This document shows, one piece after another, positions 12,468 through 27,900 of a DNA stretch of 64,000 nt. Numbering within the stretch: the first letter of the stretch is position 1; each line of letters opens with the position of its first letter. The notes under the pieces are model-generated. The model saw nothing but the letters and a program-made list of their open reading frames with translations. It was not told where the DNA came from and did not search any database. Position numbers and translations under genes: made by a program. The stretch comes from Paralichthys olivaceus (lineage: Eukaryota > Chordata > Actinopteri > Pleuronectiformes > Paralichthyidae): positions 13,728,501-13,792,500 of the forward strand of contig NC_091106.1 in NCBI RefSeq assembly GCF_024713975.1, written 5' to 3'.

Positions 12468-12605
12468 TTATCACACATTTTATGTATTTTTTGTCATATT
12501 CTTATTTTTTTTGGTCACATTTCTATATTTTTAATCATGTTTTTATTGATTTTTTTCATCATATTTTTATTTCTTCATTACCATATTTGTATTTCTTTTT
12601 TTAAC
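12468..12605 (+). repeat. Degenerate T-rich tandem repeat, unit about 23 bp
   Basis: Successive units read like TCATATT.TTATTTTT, TCACATTTCTATATTTTT, TCATGTTTTTATTGATTTTTT, TCATATTTTTATTTCT and CCATATTTGTATTTC. The shared core is TCAtATTTtTATTT, repeated about six times with roughly 20-26-bp spacing. The Phe/Ile-rich frames across it are not genes. Confidence 0.6.
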
Positions 12606-12735
12606 AGATATTTATTTTTAAATAGTTTTCATGCTGCACCTTATTTAACAGTCTCAGGGCTGCAGTGCTAACTGATGTTGTTTTTTGTGCCTCTGTGTTT
12701 TTTCTGCTCAAACTTGTAAACTAATGTTTTTTCAC

Positions 12736-12747
12736 CCACTAGGTGGC
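12736..12747 (+). promoter_or_regulatory. CTCF-like core motif
   Basis: CCACTAGGTGGC fits the CTCF core consensus CCASYAGRKGGC at every position. It sits in intergenic DNA about 0.9 kb before pgam1, between the avpi1/marveld1 pair and pgam1. A match by chance is possible, and occupancy cannot be judged from sequence. Confidence 0.35.
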
Positions 12748-13145
12748 GGAATAGAATCAGGGTTAGATTCACCGAAGAAACACAAAGTTTGTTTCTCTTA
12801 TTTGCAACTTTTTAAAACAAAATTTTATTCTAGACTCACAGTATATGATTACTACTCATGACGCTCTCTCATTAACAGAGAGTCACCATTTTGGTTATAT
12901 CATATTTTATTGTGTAAAATGATGATGACAATGTTAATCATCTTCATACTTTGGAGGTGTAAGTATATCAGTTAGATTATACATTCACTATTTCTATAAC
13001 AGCATATTGTATGGTATTGTATATAATGATGATAATGACAGTATGGTTTATTATTAAATATTGATTTATATTATTTATTGATACACGAGTTACTATTGAT
13101 AGTATTATTATTATTTAATTGTTGTTTCTTGTCCCACTGTTTGAC

Positions 13146-13259
13146 CAATAAAGAAGAATGGATAGATAGATTATAAATAGATAGATAGATAGAGAAACAC
13201 AAAGAAAGTCAATAAAGAAGAATGGATAGAGAGAGAGAGAGAGAGAGAGATAGATAGAC

Positions 13260-13290
<31 letters not shown>

Positions 13291-13365
13291 CAGACTGATA
13301 TATAGATAGATAGATTATAAATAGATAGATAGATAGAGAAACACAAAGAAAGTCATTAAAGAAGA

Positions 13366-13430
<65 letters not shown>

Positions 13431-13457
13431 GAAACACAAAGAAAGTCAATAAAGAAC
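13146..13457 (+). repeat. Compound AGAT satellite with higher-order repeat, next to pgam1 promoter
   Basis: A unit beginning CAATAAAGAAGAATGGATAG and ending GAGAAACACAAAGAAAGT starts at 13146, 13210 and 13354, and a partial unit starts at 13447. The middle of each unit is AGAT/AGAC/AGAG tetranucleotide repeat of different length, so unit spacing is 64, 144 and 93 bp. Two copies also share a TTATAAATAGATAG block. The structure suggests duplication of a microsatellite together with its flanks. Confidence 0.9.
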
Positions 13458-13485
13458 AACCACAGTATGAAGGTCGAGAACTGTC

Positions 13486-13560
13486 CCGGACGTGACGCCC
13501 ACCGCTCTCATTGGTGGAGAAATAAAAATTGGCCGAATCTCATTGGCTGTAAAAACCAGG
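13486..13560 (+). promoter_or_regulatory. pgam1: pgam1 core promoter: three inverted CCAAT boxes and an HRE-like site
   Basis: ATTGG (inverted CCAAT) occurs at 13510-13514, 13528-13532 and 13542-13546. Just upstream is GGACGTGACGCCC, with an RCGTG hypoxia-response core at 13490-13494 and an overlapping TGACG half-CRE. The block is 160-220 bp before the start codon. Closely spaced inverted CCAAT boxes are typical NF-Y sites, and glycolytic enzymes including PGAM1 are known HIF-1 targets. Function here is inferred. Confidence 0.5.
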
Positions 13561-13703
13561 AAGTGAAGTGGTAACCAATCCACGTTACAGAGCTCTCGGT
13601 GGTTTGACAGCAGCGAGTGGACCTGACTGCTTCTCTCGACTTGAACACCGTCGGGATTCATTCAGAGTGTTTCAGATCATTGAACACAGTATTCGAATCC
13701 ATC

Positions 13704-16575
<2,872 letters not shown>

Positions 16576-17234
16576 AGTAATAGGAGACAAAATACCGCTC
16601 TCTGTGGGTGATAGTATCGACTGGCCTCAGATTAATGTTTTTGTTTCTAAACCCTAATTTATTTTTGGATGATCTACCCTAGATCAGAGATGACCTCACT
16701 CGTAGGATATATTAGAGATATAAATTAGAGAGCCACAGTTCTCAAGAGATTGTAAGTAATTTTTGCCAAAAAGGTTGTTTTAACCTTTAATGAGTTAGCA
16801 TTGAACTGAAATCCTCAGTATTACTGAGAAAGACAGTTTCTTATTTGAATACTTGAATATTTAACTAATTGCCCGTTTACTCCGTTTAACATTCCTGTTT
16901 AAAATGGATTATATAGTTTAAATGTCTTTTGAGAAAACAAAGATATTTGCTGTGATGTCCTTGGTTTTGACAAAATGCTGATTAAAGAAATTACAGATAA
17001 AGAGTTAAATCCTGGGCAACGTGTAGAGAATCATTTGGCTGACTGCTCTTGTTGAGGTATTCGCTTGTACTGTACATCTTTATGAGACACTGTTTTTCAA
17101 ATGCCCTGATTATGGTCAGGAAGTTAAATCTGAGCGTCTCATCATATTGACTTCTGCCCAGGATGCCAATATTACTGCCATGGCAAATTAAAGATATTGT
17201 AGTCTATTATAATTCAATTTAAAATGTACTTTTG

Positions 17235-17240
17235 AATAAA
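17235..17240 (+). terminator. pgam1: Candidate polyadenylation signal for pgam1
   Basis: AATAAA about 660 bp after the stop codon. An ATTAAA at about 16981 is an alternative. Confidence 0.4.
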
Positions 17241-17804
17241 TTATATTTACACACACTGGGCATTTTTAGATTTAGTTAGACACCTTTTAAGAGCAAGGGA
17301 CCTATGCAAAGGCTGCAGACTTATTTGATCTCACTTTTCAAAGCATGTTATCGATGCATTCTAGTGATAAAGGGATGTCATTTAGCAATCTCTTGACAGC
17401 ATGATGAGACAGTGAAAACAGTTCCTCTCTCTTTATGTCTCTGTCTTCTGTTTGTGTAATGTCCCTGTGTGTTGTCACAGCCTGTGTTGTGTCAGACTAT
17501 TCGTGCTTTTCTTTTTGTGTCTCACCAAGTTTGGTCATTTTGAACCACTACTTTACGATCAGCTTTTCCCTCTTGGTGTCGTGTGATGTATCCATGTGCC
17601 TCAACCTTCTAAAGTATATGACTGCATCAGCAGAGGTGGTTTTGGGTGAACAGTCTGTGAATGGAGCATTTGTCTACAGGAAATATAATTCTATTGGCTT
17701 AATGTACCCTGAAAGTTCTGATGTAATAAATGTGCACTTATCCAATCCAAATCAATACTTTGTGTTCTTATATATTATTTGGTTGTCTATTGATTTCTTG
17801 ATTT

Positions 17805-17875
17805 GCAAGCAAGGTTCAGCAAAAACTACTGGATGGATTACCATTAAACCTGGTAGAAGGATGTGTGTTCTATAC
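17805..17875 (+). repeat. Fragment of the unnamed interspersed repeat
   Basis: Contains AAAACTACTGGATGGATTACC followed by ATTAAACCTGGTAGAAGGATG, clearly the same core as at 41541 and 56597. Only the core is preserved. Confidence 0.55.
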
Positions 17876-18263
17876 TCATGTGTTGCTAGAGAGGAACACA
17901 TAGATGAACAAAGAATGGAATTCATATCAGGATTAAAAGATGAAAAGTTAAATATTACATTAGAACATTTGCTCGGAAAGACATGAAGGAATAAACATCA
18001 TCTTCTAACGAACTGCTTCAGAGAAACAGGACTAAAAAAAGTTGTTACTACCACTGCTCCACACTCCAGTCCAGAAGGTGGCGGTAATGAAGAGGACGAA
18101 GAAGTAAACCGAGGGAAGAAGGGAAATCTGGACTCCAGGTTCCATGATGCTTTGCAGTGTTCGGTTGGTCAGTGCGGTCGCAGGCGGGAGCAGGTTCTCA
18201 CTACTGTTAAGATTTGAACACTAGAGCTCTCCCCTCGGTCTGTTGTCGTCCCTGTCTGTGGTT

Positions 18264-18973
18264 ATGGACAGACCTCCCGCTCCTCACCATGAGAAAAACT
18301 ACAGAAAACCACAGGAACTCTCGGTGAGAACGGACACTTTGTTATCACGATGTTAAACTGTTAGCCCGCTAGCTAAACAGACCACTTCCTGAAACAACGT
18401 CTTGCTAACCGTGCACTCTGTTTAGCCCCGAGCTGTAAAGTAAAGGCCGTTATAGTTTCTACTGAATCTGCGAGCAGGCCTGTTAGTGTTAGTTCCCGAA
18501 ACCAGACACGCACGGTAAAAAAAAAAAGTAGCAGCCGTTTTGAAAACAACAACGATGTAAACACACCGGTTTCATTGCTAGCATCACCAAGCTAGTTTTC
18601 AACTCAGTAGAATAAGCGCTGCTAACACTCGCCATTACTGTTGGTAGTTTGTTATTGATTGAGATGTTCAACCGACACACTGAACAGTAGTGTCGCGTTA
18701 AAGCTAACCTCCGTCATATTCGCTGCTGGGACTCGTGTTGTTGTTGTGACGTTACGTGCTGTGACTGGTGGGAAGGCACCAGGTGAGAGGCAGGTGTCCG
18801 CTTTTTGTTGGCTGCGGTTAATAGACACCTCCAGGCGGGGTTCACGCTTGTTTTATGAATTCATATCTGACTCTGCTGCTGCTGCTGCTTCGTCTTCTTG
18901 GTGACACAAACACCATGATCGGTTCGTCCTTCTCTTGCAGGACACTTGCAGGATACATGTCCCCGAGGAGTAA
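18264..18973 (+). other. slf2: Upstream open reading frame overlapping the slf2 start
   Basis: An ATG at 18264 (G at -3, G at +4) opens a frame of 20 codons in exon 1. It continues after splicing to 18941 for ten codons and stops at TAA 18971-18973. It overlaps the main start at 18289 in another frame, so ribosomes using it would bypass the main start. It is not a separate protein-coding gene as far as I can see. Confidence 0.5.
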
Positions 18974-21900
18974 AGGTGGGTCAAGTGTTTCCTCCGAAAT
19001 TACCACACAGTGTATTTAGAAAGATTCACGTCATGATGAAGGGTGCATTTAACTTGAACTAAAGAGGAACTACCAATGGCAGGCTGCACTACAAATGCAT
19101 CAATGCTACATGACTGCTGCCATGTTTGATGTTTTATTATGGGTGCCTTGCCAACCGGGGCACATGCCCCATGCAATGCTCTCTCTCTCTCTCTCTCTCT
19201 CTCAGGGTCTCCCTCCTTCCTCTTGAACTGGTACAGTGTCTCTCTCTCCCTCTCTCTCTCTCAGGGTCTCCCTCCTTCCTCTTGAACTGGTACAGTGTCT
19301 CTCTCTCTCTCTCAGGGTCTCTCTCCTTCCTCTTGAACTGGTACAGTTTCTCTCTCTCTCTCTCTATCTGAAATTGGTCTGCTCTCTCTCTGTCACCAAG
19401 CTGGATGTCATGTGTCTCTCTCCTTCCACTTAAAGTAAATGTCTCTCTGTGTGGAGCGCTGACAGCAAGCACAAGGTATCCATTCAAAATGTCTCCGTAG
19501 AAGAGATTTTCCAGTTTGAAACTGTCATACAGAATTATAGTTGTAGCTGTTTTGTCCAAGATTCAGCTTTATTTGTCACCTCTATACAACCCATTACAGC
19601 ACATGTGAGAGCGAAGTGCCTTCCTCCACAGATCAGGGTGCAGGTCACATTTAAAGACAACATAGGATACACAGAAATATCCATGTAACATGAAAATGTT
19701 AGTGGATATTTAAAGTGCTCGATCAGTTTGTACATATCTGTCATCATTTGTTGATTGAGGAGGGGCGGGGGGGAGGGATTCAGAGAGAGAGTTCTGATGA
19801 CTACAGCATCTAGTTTGTTATTATTAATATTTCGAATGGCTGTGTCTCACTGTATCTTAAATCACGTAAGTAGACTTCATGAGAAAAAATTCAATCATTA
19901 GTTTGTCCATTCATCCAAGTATAAAACATGAAATACATGGAAATGGCCTTTTGTGCAGGATTAGAACTCAAACTTTTACAATATGCAATGTTGCAATAGC
20001 TTAATTTAATGCTTTCATTATCTTTAAGAACTACATAAAAAAATAAAACATCTTGTAAAAGGAATGAACAAAAATACAGAACATTTGTTGAAGGTGAATC
20101 TGTTTGCATGTGCTACTGCAAAATCTAGGCATGGAAAACTTTGAATGTAGCAACATAGAAGTCCAATTAAATGTGCACATTACCTTCCTGCTGGAGCTAA
20201 TTCAGAGAATTCAGTAATGAACATGGTTCCTGTGACACCTTATATTTTCAAGTTATTTTTAAAATAACTTTATTATTATCTGTCTTCTAAGCAAACAGAT
20301 AATAAAATATTTTTGTTGAGTTTTTGACACTCCTCACACATTACATCTGTACACCATTAGGAGACTAGAGCCTGTCTCATTCCACACGTACTCCTTTCTC
20401 TCCAAGCAATACCCAAGGTCAGGTTATAGATAAACGGCCAACCAGCAGTACATTGTAGCATCTGTGCTTATGGACTGTCATATCTAATTCAGATTAACTC
20501 TTTTGCGTATTTCACCAGTGGAAAGAAGTAAGGACATAATGTGATTTGTGTATGCATACTTTAAAGGCACAGTGTATAGAATTTTTTGATATCTAGTGTT
20601 AAAATTGCATATTGCAGCTGAATACCCTTCACCTCACCCTCCCCTTCCAAACATGAAAAAGAGCCTGTGGTAGCATAGACACTCAAAAGTTGTTTAGTTT
20701 GTCCAGTCTGGACTAATGTAAAAAACATGGTGGCCCCCGTAGAGAGGACCCCCTCAACCTAAATATGAAATATTTAAATATAAAGGGCCTTTTCTGGTGA
20801 GAGAAAACTACAATTCATACAATTTAGATGAAATGAACGAGTGAAAACATCATTATGTTTCTCTGTTGTCGTTATATTGTTGCACCTTCTAGTCTCCTTG
20901 ATGCATCAAGTCAACGTTAAACTCTTCTGTGTAAGACATCAGTTGCTGCCTGAGTTCTCTTTTCACCAGATTCCAGAAAACTTCCATCACATATTCGATG
21001 AACAGATTTCAGAGACAGAGGCTTTTTTTCATTGTAAAAAACCTTTGCAATGTAGCAGTAATCAACTTTTGTCTCAAGCTTTGCACTGTAACTACTTGAA
21101 TTTGATGTTGCAAAAGGTGTGGAAACACTGTACTATAATAATGTATGAGCTTTGTGGTGATGGAATATAGCCCCAAGCAATGCTAGACAGGTTTCAGCAA
21201 CATAAATGTAACAAGAGTTTTGTGTCAGGCAGAACGACAAAGAAAAGTGTCACATGCTTGAGTGATAAGCGACAGCTTTAGGCATAATGGGCCCTGGAAT
21301 GACAATCTGTTCAACTCTGTTCACTTTTGAAAACTCAGTGGCATGTTTTTTCACATTGTTGCTGTTCTGTGTTTCAGTGAAGGACCTCCCACTCCAACAA
21401 CGTTCCCTACCCCATGACACGTCTTTTCACCTGGAGACTCCAATGAACCCCTCTCAGATGCCTAACCAGCTTTCTCAACCACTACCCAAGAGAGTGTTGT
21501 CACGTCAGAGCCCTGGGCTGTTCCAAAGGGACAGATTGGGTCCACATCAGCATTCTTCTCATCACCTGGGACAAATCCATCCATCAGACAGCCCAGTTAA
21601 TGTTGGAAACCCAACAAATTGGCCCCATCACATGTCAAAGGACCGACTGGGTCCACCACAGCACTCTGCTCAACCCCCCGGGCCCTTCTGCACATCACAT
21701 TGTGAGCCAGTCAGCCCATCTGACATTGACATGTCATTGAATAGCCCACAGCCCTCGCCTCCTGGTATCTTTCACCATGCTTCCCCTCAGTTTATGACAG
21801 ATATAAGCAATTACACGTTGTCCTTACACATCAGGAGAGAGGAATTATCTGAAGCCAAGGCCAGGTTGTCTCATTCAGGAAACAAAAACGTCATCAAGTA

Positions 21901-24900
21901 TCAAGAATCAAACAAGGTATTGTTCCCTCTTCTATGTGGCCACTAAAACCTGGTTTTACTGAGTGTCTTATTGATGACCTGTACCATCATTTGCTGTTGA
22001 ATTGTTTTGTACTCTTTTAGGCTCAATCCAGTGACATGAGGAGTCCCGTACCAACTGCCCAGCTGCACATGCGCCAGGTGACCCCATCACTCAACACCAG
22101 AGCAGCTCGTGAAGTTAACCCACAGCCCCTCTCAGACTCAGAGCCCCGGAGTCCTGCTTACAGCCACTCGACTCCACATGGCTACCAGCCTTCTCAGAAT
22201 ACCCACTCTACTGAGAGAAGTAGTTGTTCCAATCTGCCCATCACGCACAGCCCTGCAGCCCCTTGCCAGGTTGAGTGTTTTACATGTTAATCAAGCATCT
22301 GAAATCATTGGTTTTCTGTTTGGGATGTGTTGCCATTTAGCAGCTTCACAATCAGAAGGGATGATTGTGAAGTTCATTCATTGCATTATCACAGATGCTG
22401 CATTGCTGTGTGCTTAGAGCAGTTTACTTCATATCATGTGGATCAAAGAAATCAAAATGTTTTTGCCAGCACTTAGCATTGATTTAGAGCCTGAAATAGG
22501 CCGGTTGGTCGGGTATTCTTAAGTTTAAAGGCATTTACAGACTTTAGCAAGTCAGTTCACTGGTACTTATGTAACTGGTCTCTTGTAATGATGCCAGTGT
22601 GACCAGTATCTGCTAGTTGTTTTAAAATTGTCTGGTAAGTGAGACAGATGTAACTGTCTTCAAAGTATTGAATGCAAGGTAATGGTTGTATTGCTGTTGA
22701 AAACTCACCAAAGGAAACCTGCTTCTAAGCTCTAAGATTTTGTTTTCTATTTTAGGACCAGCAACATAAAGAAACGCCTTCAAGTGAAAAGTTGATTCCA
22801 GGTAAATTACTCATCAGCTTATTTATACACCAATTTTGTAAATGCGCATTTTTCTCCTTTGGTAATGTAGATTGTTACAGCTCATTTTCCTACTTGTTAG
22901 CACTTCATTTGTTTCTATCTCATATTTTTGATATTTGATTTGTTATAATGCTCATATAATCAACCTTCATCAAAGGTTTTTCCTTATTTTAAGAGATCAC
23001 TTGAATGATTCACAAAAGTGTTGTATTGTGTTTGTTTTTTCTGTCTTTAGGAGTCAACTGCTCATCACAGAAGAGGCGCAGAGAGTTTGAGGACTGTGAC
23101 AACAATGCCAAGAAACTGTGTCATCTGGGTGGAAAATCTGGAAAAGCACAGACTCCAAAACCAACCGTTAACAACTCAGTCAGAACTTTACCAGTGTCTC
23201 CATCGAAGCATTCTTCAGCCATAGAACTGCCATGTGAAACACGAGATAACCATCAGCGCTCAGAGTCTTCCAAATTTAAAACTACCCAGTCATCCTGTGC
23301 ATCACTGTCACTCAAACCTTGTCTTAAGGGACGACCCTCAATCGGGGCAAAGCAGGCATATATAAGTTCCACTCAGGATCAAATTCTGAAGTTAAAAGAA
23401 TTTACGTCGCCTTCACTGCCCATTGAAGAAAGTTTTAAAAAAAGAGCAGAGGAAAACAATAGAAAGACTAAATTGCGCTTTTCATTGTCCGCTGAGGTTC
23501 CCCAAAGGCTCTCTCATAGTTTATCTCATGAGCACAGCAACTCAGTTTCACCAGTCAAGACAGAGAGCAGAAAGACGGACAGTATCCCTCCCAAATTAGC
23601 ATCAAACCCAAATTCATGTAATGGTCGCACAGTAGAACGAAATAAAATTGCCCGCCCGCGAAGACCTGTTGTAATCCCTGTTGATACAGATGAGCTCTTC
23701 GCCCCAGATCCCATGACTTACGTAGTCAGTGCTGCTCATAAGAGTGCAAAGCCCAAGAAAGAGGGGGGAACGATTAAATCACCTACCTCAGAGAAAAGTT
23801 GTTCATCCAGCACTGCAGTAACTGGACCCATGTGTCGCAAAACTCCAGAAAGTAGTTTTACTCATGCAGAGGACACTAAAATCTCTTCTTCGGCAGGTAA
23901 CACACACTTTGTCTCGCCCACTGTAACTTTAGAACGATTAAAACTTGAAAATGCGATCTCCTTTTGTTCTAAAGATAGGGAACTCAAAAATGGTTGTATC
24001 ACCTCCTCAGGTAGGAGGCTCAAAGAAGAGTCTGTTAAATCTGGTGGGAAACGCAGCTTAAAGGCTGACACTACTGCTTCCGAACGAACGCAGGTTTCCC
24101 ATGGTTCTCAGTCTCCATCACTGGAGAGGCAGGAAAGTGAGAAGAATAGAAAGCAGGAAAATGAAGAGGACGCCGTAGATGTGGAACTGGACCTCGACCT
24201 GAGCTTTTCATTAGATCTGGATGTAACCCAGAGCTCTCATGGCAGTGAGGAGGGGTCACTGCTGTCCTTGCAGGAGATGATGAAGCATGTCACCAAGCTT
24301 CCAGATACACCAGAGAAGGGAGCCTTCTCAGAGCCGAGTACACCTGGACATCACAGCAGCCAGTTAAAATCTGTAAGCTCCAAATTACTTGTCTTAATTG
24401 TAGATCAACTTATAAAGGTGTGATAATCAGCTCCTACTGTCTCTCTTTGGAGCTTGAATGTCATCTTTTGTGTTTCCCCGCTACAGCCATTACCATCCTC
24501 CACAAAGCCAGGTGTCTACAAAAACAATCTCGATCAAATGCTGAAGGAAATAAACACCAATAAAAAGTATATTATTCTGTTGTTTTTATTCTCATAACCT
24601 TTTGAGCTACAGTAGCTGTGAGGATTCAACTTAATCCAAATTCTTTTTGTCTATCAGAGCGAAAGACATTGAGGTACAGCTTCTGACTGCATGTCAAGAG
24701 GACCTATTGCGAATAGCTGAATATGAGACCGAGGAGAAACTGGAAGAGGGCATCTCCACTGAACAACAGTGAGACATGCACATTTTACCTTATCATTGGG
24801 ACACAGTCTTTGTACAGTCTTTAACTGTAATCTGCATTTTATGCTTGTCATGTGTTTTCCAGGGAATTTCTGCAGCGCTACTCGCTGACGTCGAGTGCAA

Positions 24901-27900
24901 TCAGGGATGTGCCCCCTGGAGAACCGGTGTTCAACATGGAGAAATTTGGTCAAATCTTCAACCAGGACACACTGCAGCTCCGACAATGCATGGTGACTCC
25001 GGAGGGGACAACAAAGAACACACTTCTATGGTGAGCCATGTGTACATGTCAGAGCAACATTGACCTTGACAACAGCTAAAACTGTGACCAATATTTTTGT
25101 CCAAATAATTTTGTCATGAAAAATAAGTGCAAAAATTTAAAAATTTATTTGTATAGTCCTCAGAGGACATTTTTGGTGATTCCCACACCTTCCTTAAGTC
25201 ACACCACTGTCCTATATTTCCATATAATAAATGTAAGAATAAGCATTTGGCTGAGCATATTAATGCTGCCAATGGGATGAACCCATTTGGATTTAATGAC
25301 ACTTTGGCCTTGCCTTTTGGCAACCCATCAGCACAAATTATATTTTTAACGTCCACACTGGAAACACCAGTCAACAATCATGTTAGCTCCATCCAGCAGT
25401 GCACAGTGTTATATTTCTTTGTCATATATTTTGTTGTATTTACTTATAATTCTTCAAACATCTCTCTTACATTCCCCCCCTTCCTATCAGGTCCAGTCCT
25501 GCTCAACTGAGGTTGCATGTGATGATTGGATTGTTCCAAGAAGCTTACAACTGTTGCTCACCCTGTCCAGCTCAGATTACCCGTTTCCTGTTCAAGGTGG
25601 GCCCCACACACACTGTAGCATTTCATCAGTAGTGATTTCTGTCTGAATGTCTGAGCAGTGCTAATGATTGTTTGTTCAATGTTGTCAGATGATGTCTGTC
25701 CATAGTGAGAGGCTGGTATCCAAAAAGATACTGCAGGCTCTCTGTGATATCGCCTGCACTGCTGTTAATCAGATAGGTCAGTGTTCCCATCATCCTCATG
25801 CTTTTTCTATGTCTTCACTATAAGTCGATTAGACATGTTAACACAAGTTTTTTTCTGTTTGTGTAATTCCTCAGTGAAAAATGAAAGCCAGCAGTTTAAA
25901 GTGTGGGTTCCCAGTTTGGCTGATGTGACACTGGTCCTAATGAATATGGGAGTTGCTTTTGTGACTCTCTTCCCATTTGAGAATCTGCAACCTCCATTTA
26001 CAGAAGGAGATTTGCTGTAAGTAGCAACTGGTGAATATATTTGAAACAAGTTGTTGGTCATGAATTCAGTTGTGTTTTTGCCTAAAATGCCTGCTCCTAA
26101 TGTGTTTATATCTGTTTAATTGTGTGTTTATGTAGGGAGGACATTTCTATCCAATGTGACAGTGCTTCCAGCAACGAGGAACAGAGAACTGTCCCCGAAC
26201 ACAACTACAACAACATCTTGAAGGTATAAAAATAGTTAACTCGAATTTATGTCGGAGTTTGACAGAGACCCCAAAAATGTGCCTCTCAGATCATTCACTG
26301 CTTGTTTTCCCCCCGTGTTCTTGTCTGCAGTACTTGTCTTTCTGTTTCGGCCTGAATCCACGGGCGTACAGCGACGACGAGCTGCTCCTGCTGTTAACTG
26401 TGCTGGGAAAGGTGTGCCTCGACACACAGCTCATCCTCCAGTCCAGTGTGGAGCTGTTTTCTCTACAGTATAAAATTGTCAACAACATCAGGGACTGGGA
26501 CACTATGGTCAGTACTTATGTGCCTCTGATTCTTATTATTTGCTGAAATGTTAGGCAGATAGTGAGACTCGCAGTTTTTATGTTACCACTGGAGTACAAG
26601 AATGTATATTTTCTACAGCAATTGGCCTAATTTGAGTGATGTTGCCTCTTGTGAATTTATTTACAGAGTTACTTACTTAATATTCATTATTAAATCTCTT
26701 AAGCTGCCCAGAATCTGCCTGGCCCTTACTGATCTGACTAAAGACCACCACAACATGTGTCTGCTCGTCCAACTGCTGCCTGACAACACACGTGGGAGGT
26801 AAGTCTTTCTATCCTTTGCCTTTATGATCACCTTGTCTCAATTACTTTTAGATAGTCGACTTTATTGCACTGTGTTTACAACAGTGCACCATTAAAAGTA
26901 AAGATGTGTGTTGTTTATTTGTAAAGGCAGCTGCGTCAACATCTGAGCCTGTCTATGATCTCTAAGCTGCTGGATGGAAAATGCACCTCCAGACCTGGAG
27001 GAAAACAATTTAAGGTAATTTGTTTCAGACAGTTTCTTTTAGATGCCCGCACTTGAAATATGTGAAGTTGCTTTTACAGTTTCTTAAAATTTAAATGAAT
27101 ATTGCAATGTAATGAGTGCCTGGTGTTGTGCGTAGCTCTCCATGCTGAGGCGATACCTTCCCTCTATGCAACCATCAGCCCTACTCCGAAGCATGCTGAG
27201 CTCCTACAGCATGACTCAGAACGATAAGGTGGACATGGCCACACTTGACCAACAGGTGAGCACAGGGTTAATGCCTTAAAGGTACAGTGTGTAGAATTTT
27301 GTGATATCTAGTGTTGAAGTTACATGTTGCAGCTGAACACCCCTCACCTCACTCTCTCCTTCCAAACATAATAAAGAACCTGTGGTAGCTTCAGATGTCC
27401 TGAAAACTCAAAAGATGTTTAGTTTGTCCAGTCTGGACTAATGTAAAAAACATGGCGGCCTCCGTAGAGAGGGTCCCCTTGATGTAAATATAAGGTATTT
27501 AAATATAAAGGGCCTTTTCTGGGGAAAACTATAATTCATACAATTTAGATGAAATGAACTAGTGAAAACATCATGAGGATTATTCTACATTAAATGTCTG
27601 CCTATAGTTCCCTTTCACCTAAATCTTACACACTGGACTTTTAAGCTTCAAAATGTTTTCGACCTAAAATTTATTTTAGAATATTTTTTTTGTCTTGTCT
27701 TCATATCTTTTTCTTATGTGTAAATAAAGGATCTTATAGTCACATAATCTTTTCTCATGAAAATGTATTTGTGTTTATTAATGTGTTTCAGTCCTACTAC
27801 CTCTGCTATAGCCTTCTGACATTGACGAATGAAGCTTCCAACTTTCAGTTCTTCCCAGCCCATCAGAAGGTATAATTTATCCCTATTGCTTTCATATTCT

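Larger units (their letters stand above)
7113..13480. other. marveld1 3' region and long intergenic stretch before pgam1
   Basis: About 6.4 kb without a supportable gene. The first kilobase is probably marveld1 3' UTR, and AATAAA at 8196-8201 is a candidate polyadenylation signal. After that there are simple repeats (8603-8650, 9549-9572, 12468-12605, 13146-13457) and a CTCF-like word at 12736. Frames at 10161-10451, 11418-11690 and similar positions have no splice context or homology I can recognise. Confidence 0.55.
16576..18230. other. pgam1 3' UTR and short intergenic stretch
   Basis: A 3' UTR probably runs to the AATAAA at 17235-17240. A 183-aa frame at 17435-17986 lacks homology and codon structure and overlaps a repeat fragment at 17805-17875, so I do not call a gene. 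A CTCF-like word (CCAGAAGGTGGCGG) lies near 18070 just before slf2, with one mismatch in the core. Confidence 0.5.

Noticed and set aside
12404-12671. Two Phe/Ile-rich frames that look like membrane proteins
   Set aside because: They follow a T-rich degenerate tandem repeat; hydrophobicity comes from base composition.
13115-13459. 114-aa Ile-Tyr-Leu-Ser repeat protein, or a CRISPR-like array
   Set aside because: The frame is a translation of AGAT tetranucleotides. The repeated units are unequal in length and have no distinct spacers, so this is a satellite.
17435-17986. 183-aa frame between pgam1 and slf2
   Set aside because: No homology, no splice context, skewed composition, and its 3' half overlaps a repeat core.
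18952-18975. Alternative slf2 start at 18264 with acceptor at 18951
   Set aside because: That model enters exon 3 in a frame that hits a stop at once; the start at 18289 with the acceptor at 18940 stays open throughout.
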